Position numbers and translations under genes: made by a program. A model generated the notes under the pieces. It saw nothing but the letters and a program-made list of their open reading frames with translations, was not told the origin of the DNA and made no database searches. A DNA stretch of 64,000 bases from Heterobilharzia americana (lineage: Eukaryota > Platyhelminthes > Trematoda > Strigeidida > Schistosomatidae): contig OX104130.1 in assembly GCA_944470555.2 (NCBI GenBank), forward strand, positions 45,045,491 to 45,109,490. The letters are read 5' to 3'. Of the stretch, positions 1 through 11,894 are shown piece by piece (the first letter of the stretch is position 1; the number at the start of each line of letters is the position of its first letter).

Positions 1-699
1 TAGGATTCAGGATAGATGAGTTGTAAATAAACCACTGAAACCGACGGGGTATTGATGAATAGACGTTGAAAGTCAGTTCTTTTGAACAACAGTTTCACAG
101 GCTGGTAATTGAAAAACTAAAAACTGAAATGTGTGGGTGATTGTGAGAAATACGCAAATTTGGGATGTGACTTTGAAATCATCTCCTTTAAATCCTTACT
201 CTGAACTTTAGAATATTCAGGAAGAATGTTTGGATACAAACTGCTGCATAAATGTCACAGAATTCTTTTTTGTAATTGCAATACGGATGAAAAATATCTT
301 AGACTACCGTCTGCGGACAAGATGTGATGCGAACTAGGGACTATTTTATTTAAAGCGATTTGTCATAACATCATTGAATGAAAAAACAAACTTTGTACTC
401 TTTCATATTAGCATGTTTCGAAAAATTGATAGAAGAATGCAACTCACTTTAGTTTGATGAGTGAACCAGAAAGTAATACAAAGATCTGAGTTTGATTCCA
501 ATTGTTTCTTTGAATGAAAGTTGGTTCTTTGGAGAAATAATTCAGAATTATCTTGATATGACTACTGACAGCAAATTACGTCCAAAACGTAATCCAGTAA
601 AAAGTATTGTTCCACTATGTGATGCATATAAAAAATCAAATGGGGCCGGATTCTATCACATTGCTCAGGCTTTGTTCTTATATTAGTATCACTTAAAGT
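1..699. other. No gene seen; AT-rich non-coding DNA
   Basis: No coding signal, RNA gene or repeat that I can recognise. The short open frame at 492-686 has no recognisable motif and is the length expected by chance in AT-rich DNA. Confidence 0.6.
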
Positions 700-1400
700 A
701 TTCACAAGACTTCTCATCTTGTCACCGTCTGCATCTGACACGATAACGTCATTTGCCAGTTGAATATTATCGGCAGAAAGTCATCAACTTGAATTTTTGC
801 GCCTTTTGGCACTCGTCAACAAGGCATATCTGCGACTTTGAGCGACGTAATATCCTCTGTGACATTCAAACCTGCGAGGTAAAGTGAGTCTCCTGCGTTT
901 AATATTATTAAGAGTGTCGTGTGACAAGATCAATCTCCGTAAAGTCACATGACAAGGGTAGATTTCTACAGACGAATCTATGACAAGGTCAAGTCAAAAT
1001 TAAGGCTGGATGATGAAAATCTCTTGACACAGACAGTATATCTGAAAGCTGACTGTAGGCTGTCACAAGTTCACGGGTGGTGGAATACAATGTCTTCGGC
1101 AGAATGTTGCATTTACCCGGCATTGTTCTCACTGAGAAACTATTATTTATCTTCTCAATCGATGGAGTCAAATCCGACGCCAAGTCATGTGATGTAGCTG
1201 GCGCTGGGTGCCAATAAGAGCATCTGTGTTTTGGGGACGATGCAAATGTGTCTTATGCACCCCTTTCAAGTCGAAAACCTGCCTGGTTTTCTCGGGTTTG
1301 CTGCCCTTGAATTCCACTTACGCATCTTATGATTATTAAACCTCAAATTTCATACGTGTCAGAACAACTGATTATCTTATAGTCTTGCAAAAAGATTTCT
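700..1400 (-). mobile_element. Decayed fragment of non-LTR retrotransposon family B (reverse transcriptase part)
   Basis: This stretch aligns by eye, base for base in patches, with the reverse-transcriptase region of the full-length family B element at 59874-63520 (same strand). The best patches are 1255-1400, matching the block around 61270-61390 with the shared words 'gcctggttttctc' and 'attat..aacct'; 1070-1180, matching 61090-61200 with shared 'ggagtcaaat'; and 720-770, matching the active-site region around 60890-60930, where the minus strand reads QLANDVIV in place of LEYADDIVL. The catalytic YADD is therefore read as AND here. Many indels and stops make it non-functional. It is much more diverged than the 60-kb copy, so it represents an older insertion. 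A tRNA-derived repeat fragment (about 798-895) interrupts it. The ends are approximate. Confidence 0.6.
798..895 (-). repeat. Fragment of tRNA-derived repeat E (copy E5)
   Basis: The words 'ggcactcgtcaacaaggc' and 'tatctgcgac' match the corresponding block at about 3345-3375 of the composite repeat at 3160-3870. The same motif recurs at 20555-20600 and 58085-58110. Here only the tail half of the minus-oriented unit is visible, inserted within the old family B fragment, so it is younger than that fragment. Confidence 0.5.
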
Positions 1401-1509
1401 CGCTTTTCTCTTAGACTGAGACAACCATTGATTGAGACTAGTCCATTTTGTTTTTGCCTTAGGTTTAACATCATAAGTCTAAGTATCCATGTACTGTTAA
1501 CTGTTGGCA

Positions 1510-1511
<2 letters not shown>

Positions 1512-1558
<47 letters not shown>
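1512..1558. repeat. (AT)n microsatellite, about 47 bp
   Basis: An uninterrupted alternating AT run. The two open frames that cross it (runs of Ile-Tyr on either strand) are products of the repeat and are not genes. Confidence 0.97.
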
Positions 1559-1564
<6 letters not shown>

Positions 1565-1658
1565 ATTTGAACATAGCTTAAGCAGTTTATTGGAAAACTT
1601 TCGTATCGAAGAAAAGATCATATCGATATCACAGGGAACGATTGATCAAAGCCGCTAG

Positions 1659-3159
1659 AATTAATATTGAGTTGTTTGTATATATAAAGACTCAGAGATT
1701 GTATCGGAGCAAAAAATGAAAGTTAAAAAACCTTGGGAGGCAAATATATTCCACATGCTTCACGCAAAGAATTACCAGACAGGAATTAGAAAAAATTACA
1801 CTAACATGAAAAATAACTTGAATAAACCTTGATGGCACAGAGATAACTATTAAGCAAAGTAACCAAAATATGGCTGTAAGAATATCACATTTTAAAGAAA
1901 GATCATAATTATCGGTGGTTATCACAGACTGAATTTTTGTTTCTCAATCGGGCTTTAATCACCTAGTAAGCACTGCTTCATTGAAACGCAGCAAATTATC
2001 CTGCTCGTTATTCAGTATGACTGACTTCCACATGTCACTTATTAATTGCATAGCAAGCAGTTATACTGTTGATCATATTCTCCCTCTTAGTCCCGAACTT
2101 ATTGACATACGCTTCGTTTATGAGTGAGAGAGGATTGCGAGTCTTTCTGTAGTCAGTCACTTTTTTGTTCATCCTAGTTTCATTTAGGAAGTGCGTAGAT
2201 GATGTCATACGCAAAAAATGCATCCTAAATTTTTCTAGGAGCAATTTCTTAGTAAAAATGACCACTAGAAATGTCAGGAACTTTATATTCTTAATCTAAG
2301 GGACGTTAAAATTTTATGTACTTTGGTTAGTTGTTATCAGGTATTTCCGTAATTTTTATCCAAGAGTCTTATTTCATTTCGATTTCAATTATTAGTGAAT
2401 GTTTACGCATGTTTTGATATGAAACTTGTGAAATCATTTTCAACACTGATAAATCAACACCTACCAGTTAGGTGATATTAAAAAGTCCCATAAGTCCTAG
2501 TGTTGATGAGCCTAGTTAGCATCAATATAAGAGAAACATTTGACATATCTCACACAATTATTTTTATAAAATGCAATAATTAATACAATAAGATAAACGT
2601 TATTTGCAAATCGACTTTCATTTCTGAAATCCCAAACTCTTAGTTGGAGATATTTTGAATGAAACGATTTTAATGGTAAGCATTTTGTTTTATTTTTAAC
2701 AAAAGACATCTTTTAAGTGCTATCTTTAGTGCATTTAGTTGCTTCGGTATTATTTCATACTTTATCCTTTCTGTAACTAATTTCACTTGTCATAGAACAA
2801 ACACCGATTAGGAAATAAACAACTGCTTCGGAAAGTAGTTGAAATAATACATCAGTCTTCTCAGTAAGATTAGATCATATACAGATTTGTGATCTCAAGG
2901 TTAAAAATATGATGCAAGTAACTAAGCGAAACGCATTCCTTACAGGGTTCATTCATTATATCCGTGGTGTTTGTCCATGATAATCCAAGTCAGACGAGTA
3001 ACTCATCACAGCATGAAATTCAAAATGTAATTCAAGCTCACACATCTATTAACGCATCTGTTAGAAATTCAATTTTACTAGACAGAAATTGGAAAGTGAT
3101 TAATACCTTGTTTTGAAAAGCTCTAGTTCAATAAGATATTAGAAGTGTTTGAACACACA
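1659..3159. other. No gene seen; AT-rich non-coding DNA
   Basis: Read on both strands. There are only short chance open frames (for example 1692-1925, 2035-2265 and 2512-2709 on minus) without motifs, repeats within the window or RNA structure that I can support. Confidence 0.55.
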
Positions 3160-3302
3160 TTGACTGGTCACTGAAGGGTAACCAACTTCATGTTGTTGAG
3201 TTCGTATTGGTGATGGGATCCTTCCGGTCATTCTGCAATTTGGCCACAAGGCTAGAACACTTACCACTGCGACGCATTGAGAGAGAATTTAGCGGAATAG
3301 GG
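3160..3302. repeat. Repeat E, central unit, copy 1
   Basis: This unit contains 'gtcactgaagggtaacca', which recurs in modified form at 3485-3505 ('cactggagggtaaccaa') and, more weakly, at 20785-20800 and 57930-57945. The following 80 bp also align with 3510-3600, including the shared 'ccacaaggctagaacactt' and 'cacgagtctaggacgctt'. It lies beside the tRNA-derived units of the composite. Confidence 0.5.
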
Positions 3303-3470
3303 GACATCGACAGGAAGCATTGGACCTAAGTGTTTTGGTTGTTGATACTCGTCAGCAAGGCTTATCTGCGACCCTGAGAAAACTGATGTCTGCCTCAGTA
3401 TATGAACTCACGTCACCCAGTGTTGCAGGCAACGACGTGTACATCAAGCTATTCAAATCATGACTGACCT
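3303..3470 (-). repeat. tRNA-derived SINE-like unit of repeat E (minus orientation)
   Basis: This is the reverse complement of the unit at 3697-3870. Shared blocks include 'aggaagcattggacctaa' here against 'ctaggtccagggcttcct' there, and 'actcgtcagcaaggc' against 'gccttgctgaagagt'. The far end holds a tRNA-like B-box relic (minus strand, around 3405-3415) and an A-box relic ('gaatagctt' on minus, about 3450). It is old and diverged; no open frame is expected. Confidence 0.55.
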
Positions 3471-3479
3471 CTCTTGGGG

Positions 3480-3625
3480 CTGGATTGGGACAAATAATCA
3501 GTCACTGGAGGGTAACCAATTTCCTGCTGCCTTGTTTTGAGTGCTGGTCCGATTCTATCGAACATTTCACAATGTAGTCACGAGTCTAGGACGCTTGACA
3601 TATTGTTAGATTTCGATGCATGTCG
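3480..3625. repeat. Repeat E, central unit, copy 2
   Basis: This unit is homologous to 3160-3302 and sits between the two oppositely oriented tRNA-derived units. See the entries for those units. Confidence 0.5.
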
Positions 3626-3696
3626 ATACTAGACACGATAAAATTGGTTCCAGTGCCCAGTCAGTGTATCTGCATTCAGTCCAATAGGTAGACATT

Positions 3697-3870
3697 GATG
3701 ACCCGAATAGCTCAGTGTTAACGTTACTGATTGTGACAGTCAGTAGCACGCGTTCAAATCCGAGGGGCACCAAGCCTCCAAAGTTGCAGACTTGCCTTGC
3801 TGAAGAGTGCCAAGAAGCCGGAAATCTAGGTCCAGGGCTTCCTGTGGATTGCCTCTAACCGACTAACATC
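3697..3870 (+). repeat. tRNA-derived SINE-like unit of repeat E (plus orientation)
   Basis: The first 75 bp look like a tRNA gene relic, with a spaced A box and B box. The tail (3790-3865) carries the shared block 'ccttgctgaagagtgcca' and 'ggtccagggcttcctg', found also at 35925-35945 and 58290-58315. No intact cloverleaf can be drawn. This is inferred to be a Pol III-type SINE that is long dead. Confidence 0.6.
3701..3772 (+). promoter_or_regulatory. tRNA-like Pol III A box and B box relic
   Basis: The A-box-like word 'tagctcagtg' is at 3708-3717 and the B-box-like word 'cgttcaaatcc' is at 3751-3761. The spacing matches internal Pol III promoters of tRNA genes. The rest of the region does not fold as a good tRNA, so this is a SINE head and not a tRNA gene. 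Confidence 0.55.
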
Positions 3871-3884
3871 CATCGGAGTGTTTG

Positions 3885-4589
3885 AACATATTATAGGGAA
3901 TGCGAAACATAGATAGTTGCAAACTAGCGATAATTTAAATCAGTTAACTGACTGATACCTTGATGAATTGATTGTTCAGAGACTGAAAAGGGATGGAAAT
4001 TATCTGTCTGCAAAATGCGGGTGGGTGTATGTAGGAGAGTTAAAAAAACACTGATCAAACGGTGTAGGAATTCTGCTTGAGAAAAGACAAAGGACTTACC
4101 AAATATCATTATGGTCAAAAGCATATATCGCTAGATTGTCTTTCAGCCCTTAGGGAATTCCTAATCGATTGGGCAGCAAAAATGATCCTGTCAGGATGTA
4201 CTAGTTTTTTAAAGGCACAACCAGCATCTTCGAGACCGAGTGGATTTTTCACGCAATGGATATGTGATTTTCTGCTTTCAACAAATGTTCGTTCTTATTT
4301 ACGTGTGTACTTGCATTCACTTGATTCGATATTTTGTTGCAAAATTCGCTAGTTCAACAAAGTACTATTCTGATATCAGTTTAATTTCAATTTACCACCT
4401 ACTTGTCTATTAAATACGATTTTAATTTTCAGAACCTTTACGTGCTTCACTCAAAATAATGAAGTTTGTCATCATTTCATTTTTTATTCATATATTTATG
4501 TTCCATTATTTTTCTGTACTGTGCACAAATTTTACATTCAAAGGTAAAACCAGGTGAGATTTTAACGACAAAATGTTTTCCGGATGCAT
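3885..4589. other. No gene seen
   Basis: AT-rich sequence with short open frames (3924-4124 minus, 4077-4352 plus) that show no recognisable motif. The part nearest 4590 may belong to the upstream region of the PLE fragment, but I cannot align it. Confidence 0.45.
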
Positions 4590-4923
4590 TATGTACATAC
4601 AAAATATTTCAGGTCACAAATTTGCTTTTATTTCTTGGTTGTTGCATGCATTATTGCATTGCTAATACCCATAAAACGAAGGTACTTCAGTTTTGAAAAT
4701 TTGAAGAGCCTGCAACTGCGAGAAAGTAACACATTGAACAACGCAATCACTCGGCACCTGACTGACGCTGGACATCAAGTAAATGTTTCCAACTCCTTCA
4801 GGATAATAAACCAACAAACGAGCTGGATTTTAATTAATTTTGCTTAGGCCATATACACTAAACACCTCAAACCTGATTTTTGTGTTGAGAAAGAAGCTTT
4901 AGTCAGCTTCAGTTCACTTTGGT
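4590..4923 (+). pseudogene. Penelope-like element GIY-YIG endonuclease, C-terminal remnant (C1)
   Basis: PLEs encode a reverse transcriptase followed by a GIY-YIG endonuclease. The plus frame from about 4700 reads NNAITRHLTDAGHQV, the helix and HLTDTGH segment characteristic of PLE endonucleases, then SFRII, then A-I-Y-T-K-H-L-K-P-D-F-C-V-E-K, the usual C-terminal KP.LCVQK block, ending SLW and a TAA at 4921-4923. One in-frame stop (TAG, about 4846-4848) occupies the position of the conserved helix glutamate in the EAxxIKxxKP motif, which is normally a metal-binding catalytic residue of GIY-YIG enzymes. Residues before 4695 are too degraded to align with confidence, so the N-terminal GIY and YIG strands are lost or scrambled. 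It is a dead 5'-truncated copy, of a different subfamily from the pair at 21-24 kb. Confidence 0.7.
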
Positions 4924-5310
4924 AACCCTTCCTGATTATCGTTTGATTCAATCATCCGTAATCAACCTTAGATACTTATTCCTTCACTCGTATTCAGTTG
5001 AACCATTTTTCGTTTATTTCGAAAGCTTTTAACTAACTGAGCTTAGTTCGCAATATTTTGCTTACTTATGGTGTGGTATGGTAGACTTATAGTGTTCATT
5101 CTCTCAATATTTTGATTGATACTGTTTTCCTTATTTTATTCCAGAAGCTTCCATTAGACTATGTACATGTTTATGACCATTTATTAACCATTCCCGAATT
5201 TTCTGTTATGGCTGACCGTTATTTTATGACTATCTCTATCCGTCTTAACCAGTGGTCGATATTCTTTTTTCTTTCAATTAATGAAGGCATGTTAGGTGTT
5301 CAGTAAAACT
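4924..5310. other. No gene seen; possible PLE 3' flank
   Basis: This follows directly after the PLE stop codon and may be its untranslated tail, but nothing in the window confirms that. The open frame at 5112-5306 has no motif. Confidence 0.4.
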
Positions 5311-5322
5311 AAATATATTGGT

Positions 5323-6748
5323 GGTGCCTGGCGATTGAAAGAAGAGTTACCTTGTCAAACTCCCGAAGAAGGGAGACCTCAGTGTTTGCAAGAACTGGCG
5401 AGAAATCATGCTCCTGTCTACCTCAAGCAAAATATTGAGCGGTATCATCCTGGAGAGGCTAAAGGATGCACTGGATTCAAAACTACGATCGGAAAAGGCA
5501 GGCTTCAGGAAGTGCAAATCATGTGCAGACCAAATTGCAGCGCTTCGCACCATCATAGAACAGAGCATAGAATGGTAGTCAACTCTCTACCTCAACTTCA
5601 TCGACTTTGAGAAGGCCTTTGACAGCGTCGACCGAGAAGTAATTTGGAAACTGCTTCATTACTACGGAATACGGCAAACCTTTATCCACATCATTCAACA
5701 ACTATATGAAGACGTCACATGCCAAGTAATTCACAATGGGAAGCTCAGTGATGCTTTTGAAATGAAGACAGGAGTGAAACAAGGTTGCCTACTATCCGCC
5801 ATGATATCCTTGATTGTGGTGGACTGGATCATGCAGCAAACAGTGGGGAGCGAGAAGAGGGGGGATACGCTGGACTGCGGAAAAGAACCTAGAAGATCTG
5901 GATTTCACCAACGATGACTTGTGTCTGATGTCACGCAAACTTGAAGATCTGCAGGCGAAAACCAACGAGCTGACAGAAGAGGCAGGGCAGGGCAGTGAAG
6001 ACGGGACTTCAAGTGAATATAGAGAAGACAGAGGTGATGAAGATACCGCACCAACAACAACAACGAACTCCAATCACCATCAACAGGAGAAACTTAAAGG
6101 AAGTAACCTCCTTCACTTATCTAGGAAGCACTGTTTCAACTACAGGCGGCACAGACGATGTCAAAGTCAGAATCGGAAAAGCAAGACAGGCGCTCATTAG
6201 CCTGAAACCAGTGTGGAGATCTTCTGTACTCAGCATATGGAACGAGATCCGGATTTTCAACACCAACGACAGTCAAGTCAGTGCTTCTATATGGTTCAGA
6301 GACTTGGCGCGTTACGAAAGGGATTTCCAATAAACCATAGACATTCTTCAACAACTGCTTACGCTCGCTACTGAGGATCAGATGGATTGCCAGAAAGAAT
6401 AAGCAACAAGGAACTCTGGGAACGAACCAACGAAGCAAGGACCTATCACGCGACAAATATGCAGGAGGAAGTGGAGATGGATTGGCCATGCACTGAGAAG
6501 GCCGACTGAGGACATCACGGGTCAGGCCAGTTGCTTGAGGGGAATCCCTATGGGGAGCGACGAGTTGGGCTTCCGGGGCGAGGGTGACATGGAGGAGATC
6601 GTGTGAGGAGGAAATGAGAGGTTGTGGGCTGTCGTGGGGCCAGGTTCAAAAGATTTCAGAGAACAGAGTTCACTGGAGATGTGCTACTGAAGCCCTATGT
6701 TCCATTAGGAACCCAAGGGACTAATACTACTACTACTACTAATAATAA
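5323..6748 (+). mobile_element. Non-LTR retrotransposon family A, 5'-truncated copy A1 (RTE-like, TAA tail)
   Basis: The copy starts inside the reverse-transcriptase domain at a point matching 51793 of copy A6 and runs to the family's 3' end, 'gttccattaggaacccaa', followed by a run of TAC and TAA units (6720-6748). Short-unit 3' tails and RTE-type reverse transcriptase motifs suggest the RTE clade; SR2 is the schistosome example I know of. A possible 10-bp target-site duplication with one mismatch flanks it: 'aaatatattg' at 5311-5320 and 'aaacatattg' at 6747-6756. The second copy overlaps the tail, so this is tentative. Of the truncated family A copies this one keeps the most reading frame. 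Confidence 0.85.
5338..6720 (+). pseudogene. Reverse transcriptase remnant of copy A1
   Basis: Joined by eye across frames, the plus strand gives the standard RT order. Motif A region NFIDFEKAFDSVDREV is at 5592-5640. Motif B VKQGCLLS is at 5773-5796. Motif C reads FTNDD at 5904-5918, where FADD is expected. A thumb and tail follow, with TYLGS near 6115 and the terminal segment TWRRSCEEEMRGCG near 6590-6630, ending NPRD and TAA near 6722. Several frameshifts and stops break it, including the stop after the residues I-E-W near 5574. The last about 50 codons lie in a different frame from the preceding GLPGRG segment, a break that all family copies share. It is not functional. Confidence 0.75.
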
Positions 6749-6756
6749 ACATATTG

Positions 6757-9700
6757 ATATTTTGGGTTGCAATCAGTTGACAAGATACCACGGAAGTAAA
6801 ATACTTTCGTTTTATCCTGCTCCCATCGTTGTTTTTGCTCTTTTCAAACTCATAAAGGGCAATTCGTGTACAAAATAAATGGTAATAACATACAGAAACA
6901 CAGTCTGATTTTAAATCCTTTAGCTGCAACCTGGAAAGGAAAGTCAGAAACTAACTATATGGTTGAATTATTTCTTATTTCTCTGTAGCAAAGTGTACAT
7001 AAACAAACACTAGTTGTTCGCACTATTCTAATTAGTGTAGTTATGCACCTATGCCAATCGTGTCACTTTTTACCGTGTTATTTACAATATATTGTTTCTC
7101 TTGTTTATTGATTTGAAAAACTACCAACTCGAAAACAAATATTCATGTTAGCTATTGCCCAGCACGTTTTCTGTCCCCTTTCATTCATCCTATTTGAAGA
7201 TAGCAACTATAAATGGGAAAGTAAACAGGGAACAAATTTAAGGATTGGAGAGTAAATAATTTTATTTTTTGTGATATAATTAATGGCTAGTATTACATGT
7301 GGATCAAAACTATATGTGTAATTAATTTTATAGCTAATAAAATGCGACTAGTTATATTGCAACTTTAAAGCTCTCTTGATCATTTTTACTGATAATTGAA
7401 TGCGAACAAATTAAGTAGTTTTTCATTTACTCCATAATTCATAGGTAGTCCATGAAACACTAAATTGTTACTCTGGCTCAGTAAGTTACTAGACAGATCA
7501 GATTGTTAGACAATTGGGAGGTAAATGAAGCATATTTTATTGGTTCGTATGAAATAACGGTCGTTCCTGTTTTATACATTTAAATAAACTGAAAACTGAG
7601 TACATAGTTTGTGGTAAAAATAGATAGTCCTGATTTCATTAAAAGGAGAAAAGTAATGCTTTATACTTAAGCTGTTAAAAACTTTTCTTTAAAAGACAAA
7701 ACCTGTCGTTATTACAGCGATCGTAAGCAAGGTATGTGTATTCAAAAAAAATGTTTATGTAATCACTGATTCACCAGCATGTTAAAGATCATAGTGTGCT
7801 TATTACATGGATATAAATGTTAATGACTTTAAAATTTATACGTAAAACTGGGGTTGAAAATATGCAAGCAAAGGTTGCTAAGTAGTACCATTCGAGTAAT
7901 AGTAAATGGGGATTCAAATAAAAGAATAAAGGGCATTCTCATTCCCTTCGAGACATTCCTATCACAAATCCTAGTTTACTTTGGGAAATTACCGTAACTT
8001 GGATATCAGCTGCATGATTCTGACCTGTTTTATACATCTTTAATGTTGTGGTTTGAATTATTTAACTTCAAAAGGTCGGACCAGGATTCCAGGTGACACA
8101 CTGCAGTTTTATTATTTTAAATACACCGAAGTTTGTATAAATGAAACTTATATCTGAAGTATGATGTTCTTGTGAAAAATACATATAAAATTAAGACTAA
8201 TTACGTATAAAATATAAGCTGGGTGGGTGTTGAAGTAGTCAATTTTCACCATGCATTCCAGGTTTATTCTGAGTTGGCGAAAGAATGTATGCTAGCCATT
8301 TCTGAATAATAATGCTAATGCTTTTGTTAACTGAGGTTACTGCCTCTTAATTATTATTTCTTTGGAGGCGCCTAGTATTCAGAACTAAATGGGATGAAGT
8401 TATTGTAAAAGTATTCTTTCACATTTTCAGAAAGCTTTCAATTACTGACCAGTATGCCTTGGGAGAAGTTAAGGGCCGAATTTGAGTGAACTATTATAAA
8501 ATGGCTTAATAAAGTCCGAACGCGTCTAGAAAATCAAAACGGGATTTTTCTTAAAATTATGACCATAACAGGTTAAGAAAACAAAAGTTAGGTGCTCAGG
8601 AACCAAGATTTATGCGGGGATTTACTTACGTCAGTGCATGTTGCATCATGTTCGACCTAGCAAGGTATCAGTGATCATTAGTAAGTGCATCGTTAAAAAT
8701 CGTATAGTGAAGGAGAAGGATTCAGTGAACTTATAAATATGCGGGGCATAGTGAAGAATTTCATCCTTTTCTCGCTATTCAAAACAAAGTTTCCAGAGTA
8801 TCTTAGCGGCTAATCTTGACTACAGACATCGGTGATCATTTAAATTAGGTCGGTTACATATTGTCATTCTGAAAGACAAGTTTTCCTGACAGTCAAGTTT
8901 TTGTTTTCATTAGTTCAGGCATGTATACAGAAATCTGTTTCAATGTAAGGTGTAAATGGCTCTTAACCACATGCTTTTTAGGTATTTCCTTAAGGAAGCT
9001 TAACCATCGGTGCCAATCAAGCTGAAAATTAACCCTTTACGAATAAATGAAGTGTGAACGGAGTGAGGTCGTATGCAGAAGCAGTTCGGTACTTTATGTA
9101 GTACAAGTTGACCATGTACTATCAATCACAAATAAATATTTTTATTCTGGTACTATGAATTCAATATGAGAGAAACCAGTTTACACGCTTTAGCGAATTC
9201 ATGGCATGGAGAACAAATACAGCACACCCGCAACAAGTTTGAAGATCCTAATATTTCAAACCTTTACTTTAAGACTTTCAAATGGATAAAAATAAGTTTC
9301 TGCAAGTCTAATGAAAAAATGTACCTAGGAATAATTCACCTATTCTACTAACTTGGTATCAAGAAGTTTTCAAGAAATGAGATCAAATAACCGTAGTTAA
9401 ACTTTTGAGCACTTTTGCATCTTCTCTAGATAAAAAAGACATTCCAATATCTCTTAGTAACAATATCCCTAAAGAAACAAGAAATCTATTGAATGACCAC
9501 TTAGTAATACAGATAGATCACTCTGTATTTAAGAAATCCACTGCAATATCTGAAAAAAAATAGTAATAGGCTTACTCAGTACGTGAATGCAACAATTTTT
9601 TGTACATAGTTGGGCAAACAATGTTTTATTGTTCCGCAGTGTTTTCTGTTTGGGAGGGATCAAGCTTAGTACACGTTCAAGTTTATTTTATCTATGTTCT

Positions 9701-11894
9701 TGCACGGATTTCGGCATACAACAAATGTCACCTGATGAGATATGTTTATAGCAATGTAAATTTAATTTTGAGGATAAATCGATTAGAGTAGAAGAGATTG
9801 TTTATTGGAAAGATAAAATCTGTGTTGATAAAATTATTTGACCTTACAGTAAAGTCACACTAACACATATTAGTTTAAAGTTTTCATACCTTGTATTTTA
9901 GCATTCAATGCTCTTTCATTTTCCTACCAACTACTTAAAGGTTGATCATTTCCACTTCCTTTTTATGAATCTTAGGCCGTATACTCCTGATAGAAATTCT
10001 TATAAGTAGCATACACCATTTTGTATTAACATGAATAACTCTGTAATTTACTGAATTTCTTACGGAATTCATATAATAGTATGTGTCAAGTAAAACCGAA
10101 GATATAACCTTCCATTTCAAAACTCTTGAGGTTGAATAAATAAGAGTGAGTTCATATAAATGTTAATATATCGAAAACAGCATGAGTACCTTCAGAATGT
10201 TTTTGCATTTACTTGACACCTAGTTGAAAGTCCAATTGTGAATGAAAAGGAAACAAAATCATTTCTAGATTACAAAAAAGAAACTATAAAACAAAATATC
10301 ATCTTGTAGGTCTCTTCAGAGTGGCATCGTTGTCAAGCTTTACAGTCACAAATAATTTGCAAATCAGTTTGTAGGGAAAAAAACATCCAATCATTTGTCC
10401 TCAATTAAATCCAATTCTGATAAAACTTTTGCAGAACAGAAAATATTACATGTTATTTCAGCATCTCAACGCTTTAATATTCTAGCCTTTCATTTTCTAT
10501 ATATTGTGAAGTGAACCTGGTCAAAAATTGTTTACCCTTAATATCTAGATAAGTAAACACTTCATGATCTGAAATATTTACAATCCAGTTAGCAGGATTA
10601 TAATTGTAAGGGGAATATAAATTTATGAGTATTACACCCATTGAAGATAAATTCAGCGATGAGTACACTTTAGTGTTTTTGGTCAGCTGAATTTGAAATA
10701 AACAATGGTAATGACTCATCTAATGAACACTTGATTTAATCCTCTTTTGTTAAAAATATAGCCATTGATTCTTAGTTGGTTTATGAATTATCTTATAAAA
10801 ATCATAGGATACTTAGATGTGCTATATCTGATGCCTTCAAAGCAGTGCGGTTCTTATTTTGAAAGTTTCGTCTAATAAATTACTATCAGCAATAGGGATA
10901 TAGCTATCATATCAAGCAATTACAATCTGAACCTTATACTGTGTTCAAAAAGACTGTCTTAGACACAGGCGATCACCTCTGTTGGCTATGCTTTTGCGAA
11001 GGAATAGACCACCAAGGTTTTATGACAATAGGTAGTTTGCTATTCATGTTTGTTTTGAAAATCGCTTATAGACAGCTGAAAAATGAAGATAGTATTCAGT
11101 AGTCATACATATGTCATTTCGCAATGGTTGTGATTAACTTGAATATTTTTTGAATATTTTTGTTTAGGACAAATAAGACAACTTGAAGATTGTATACGTC
11201 TTAAGAGAACAATATTTACGCAGAAGTAGAAGAGCCGAAATTCGAAAATTCTTGGCGAAGGCCACGAGAGGAAAAATATTGTTTCAGGATTACTGTACCT
11301 TGTCCACTTTGCTCACTCAACCTTCAGTGTTTTACTAGACAGATGTCATGAAACCGATAGCCTATACGGGTTCTTCGTTAAATTCAAGTATTTGTCAGTG
11401 TTGATGAAACACCATCCCATTTTGATCGTGATATGTATAAAAAAATGAAAACTCATAAGTAATAATCATCCGTTCACTTACAGTTTTAGTCTTTACTGAA
11501 TGATAAAAACCTCGTGTACATTGTTAGCAACAAAGTTAATCTATGAAAAAATTTAGCCAGATGATCCGTATTATATTTGCATGATGTTCCGAGTATAAAA
11601 CTACAATATGAGAAACCTTTCCAGGACTTATGCATGGTTTACATTTGAATCACAAACAAATAAAGTATGTTTACTATCGTTCAGGTAAAGCACTGAAACG
11701 TGGCATATAATAATAATTCACAAGTAGGAATAGTTTGATATTCTTCACCTGAGTTTAGATATCATTTTTACGCGCCAGTGTATTCATTAGTGACTGATTA
11801 ATGTTGATTTGATTTAATTTAGTAACAGTGAATTTGCTGAAGAGTGTGGAGGTTCATGAGTGCTTGATTGATTCCAGGGAGGTATTCATCAAGA
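6757..11894. other. Gene-free AT-rich stretch (about 5 kb)
   Basis: I see no open frame with motifs, no recognisable RNA gene and no copy of the repeats described here. Open frames at 9166-9351, 9600-9791, 9935-10120 and 10474-10719 are short and featureless. This is probably intron or intergenic DNA. Confidence 0.5.

Noticed and set aside
1343..1658. Overlapping open frames on both strands encoding runs of Ile-Tyr
   Set aside because: They are produced by the (AT)n microsatellite, which has no stop codons in these frames.
3701..3772. Possible genuine tRNA gene
   Set aside because: A and B boxes are present, but the acceptor and anticodon stems do not pair and the sequence continues into a repeat tail also found at other loci.
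5792..6489. Ser/Pro-rich minus-strand frames (5792-6073, 6136-6489) and their equivalents in A5 and A6
   Set aside because: They are antisense shadows of the reverse-transcriptase remnant on the plus strand; the same shadows appear in every copy.
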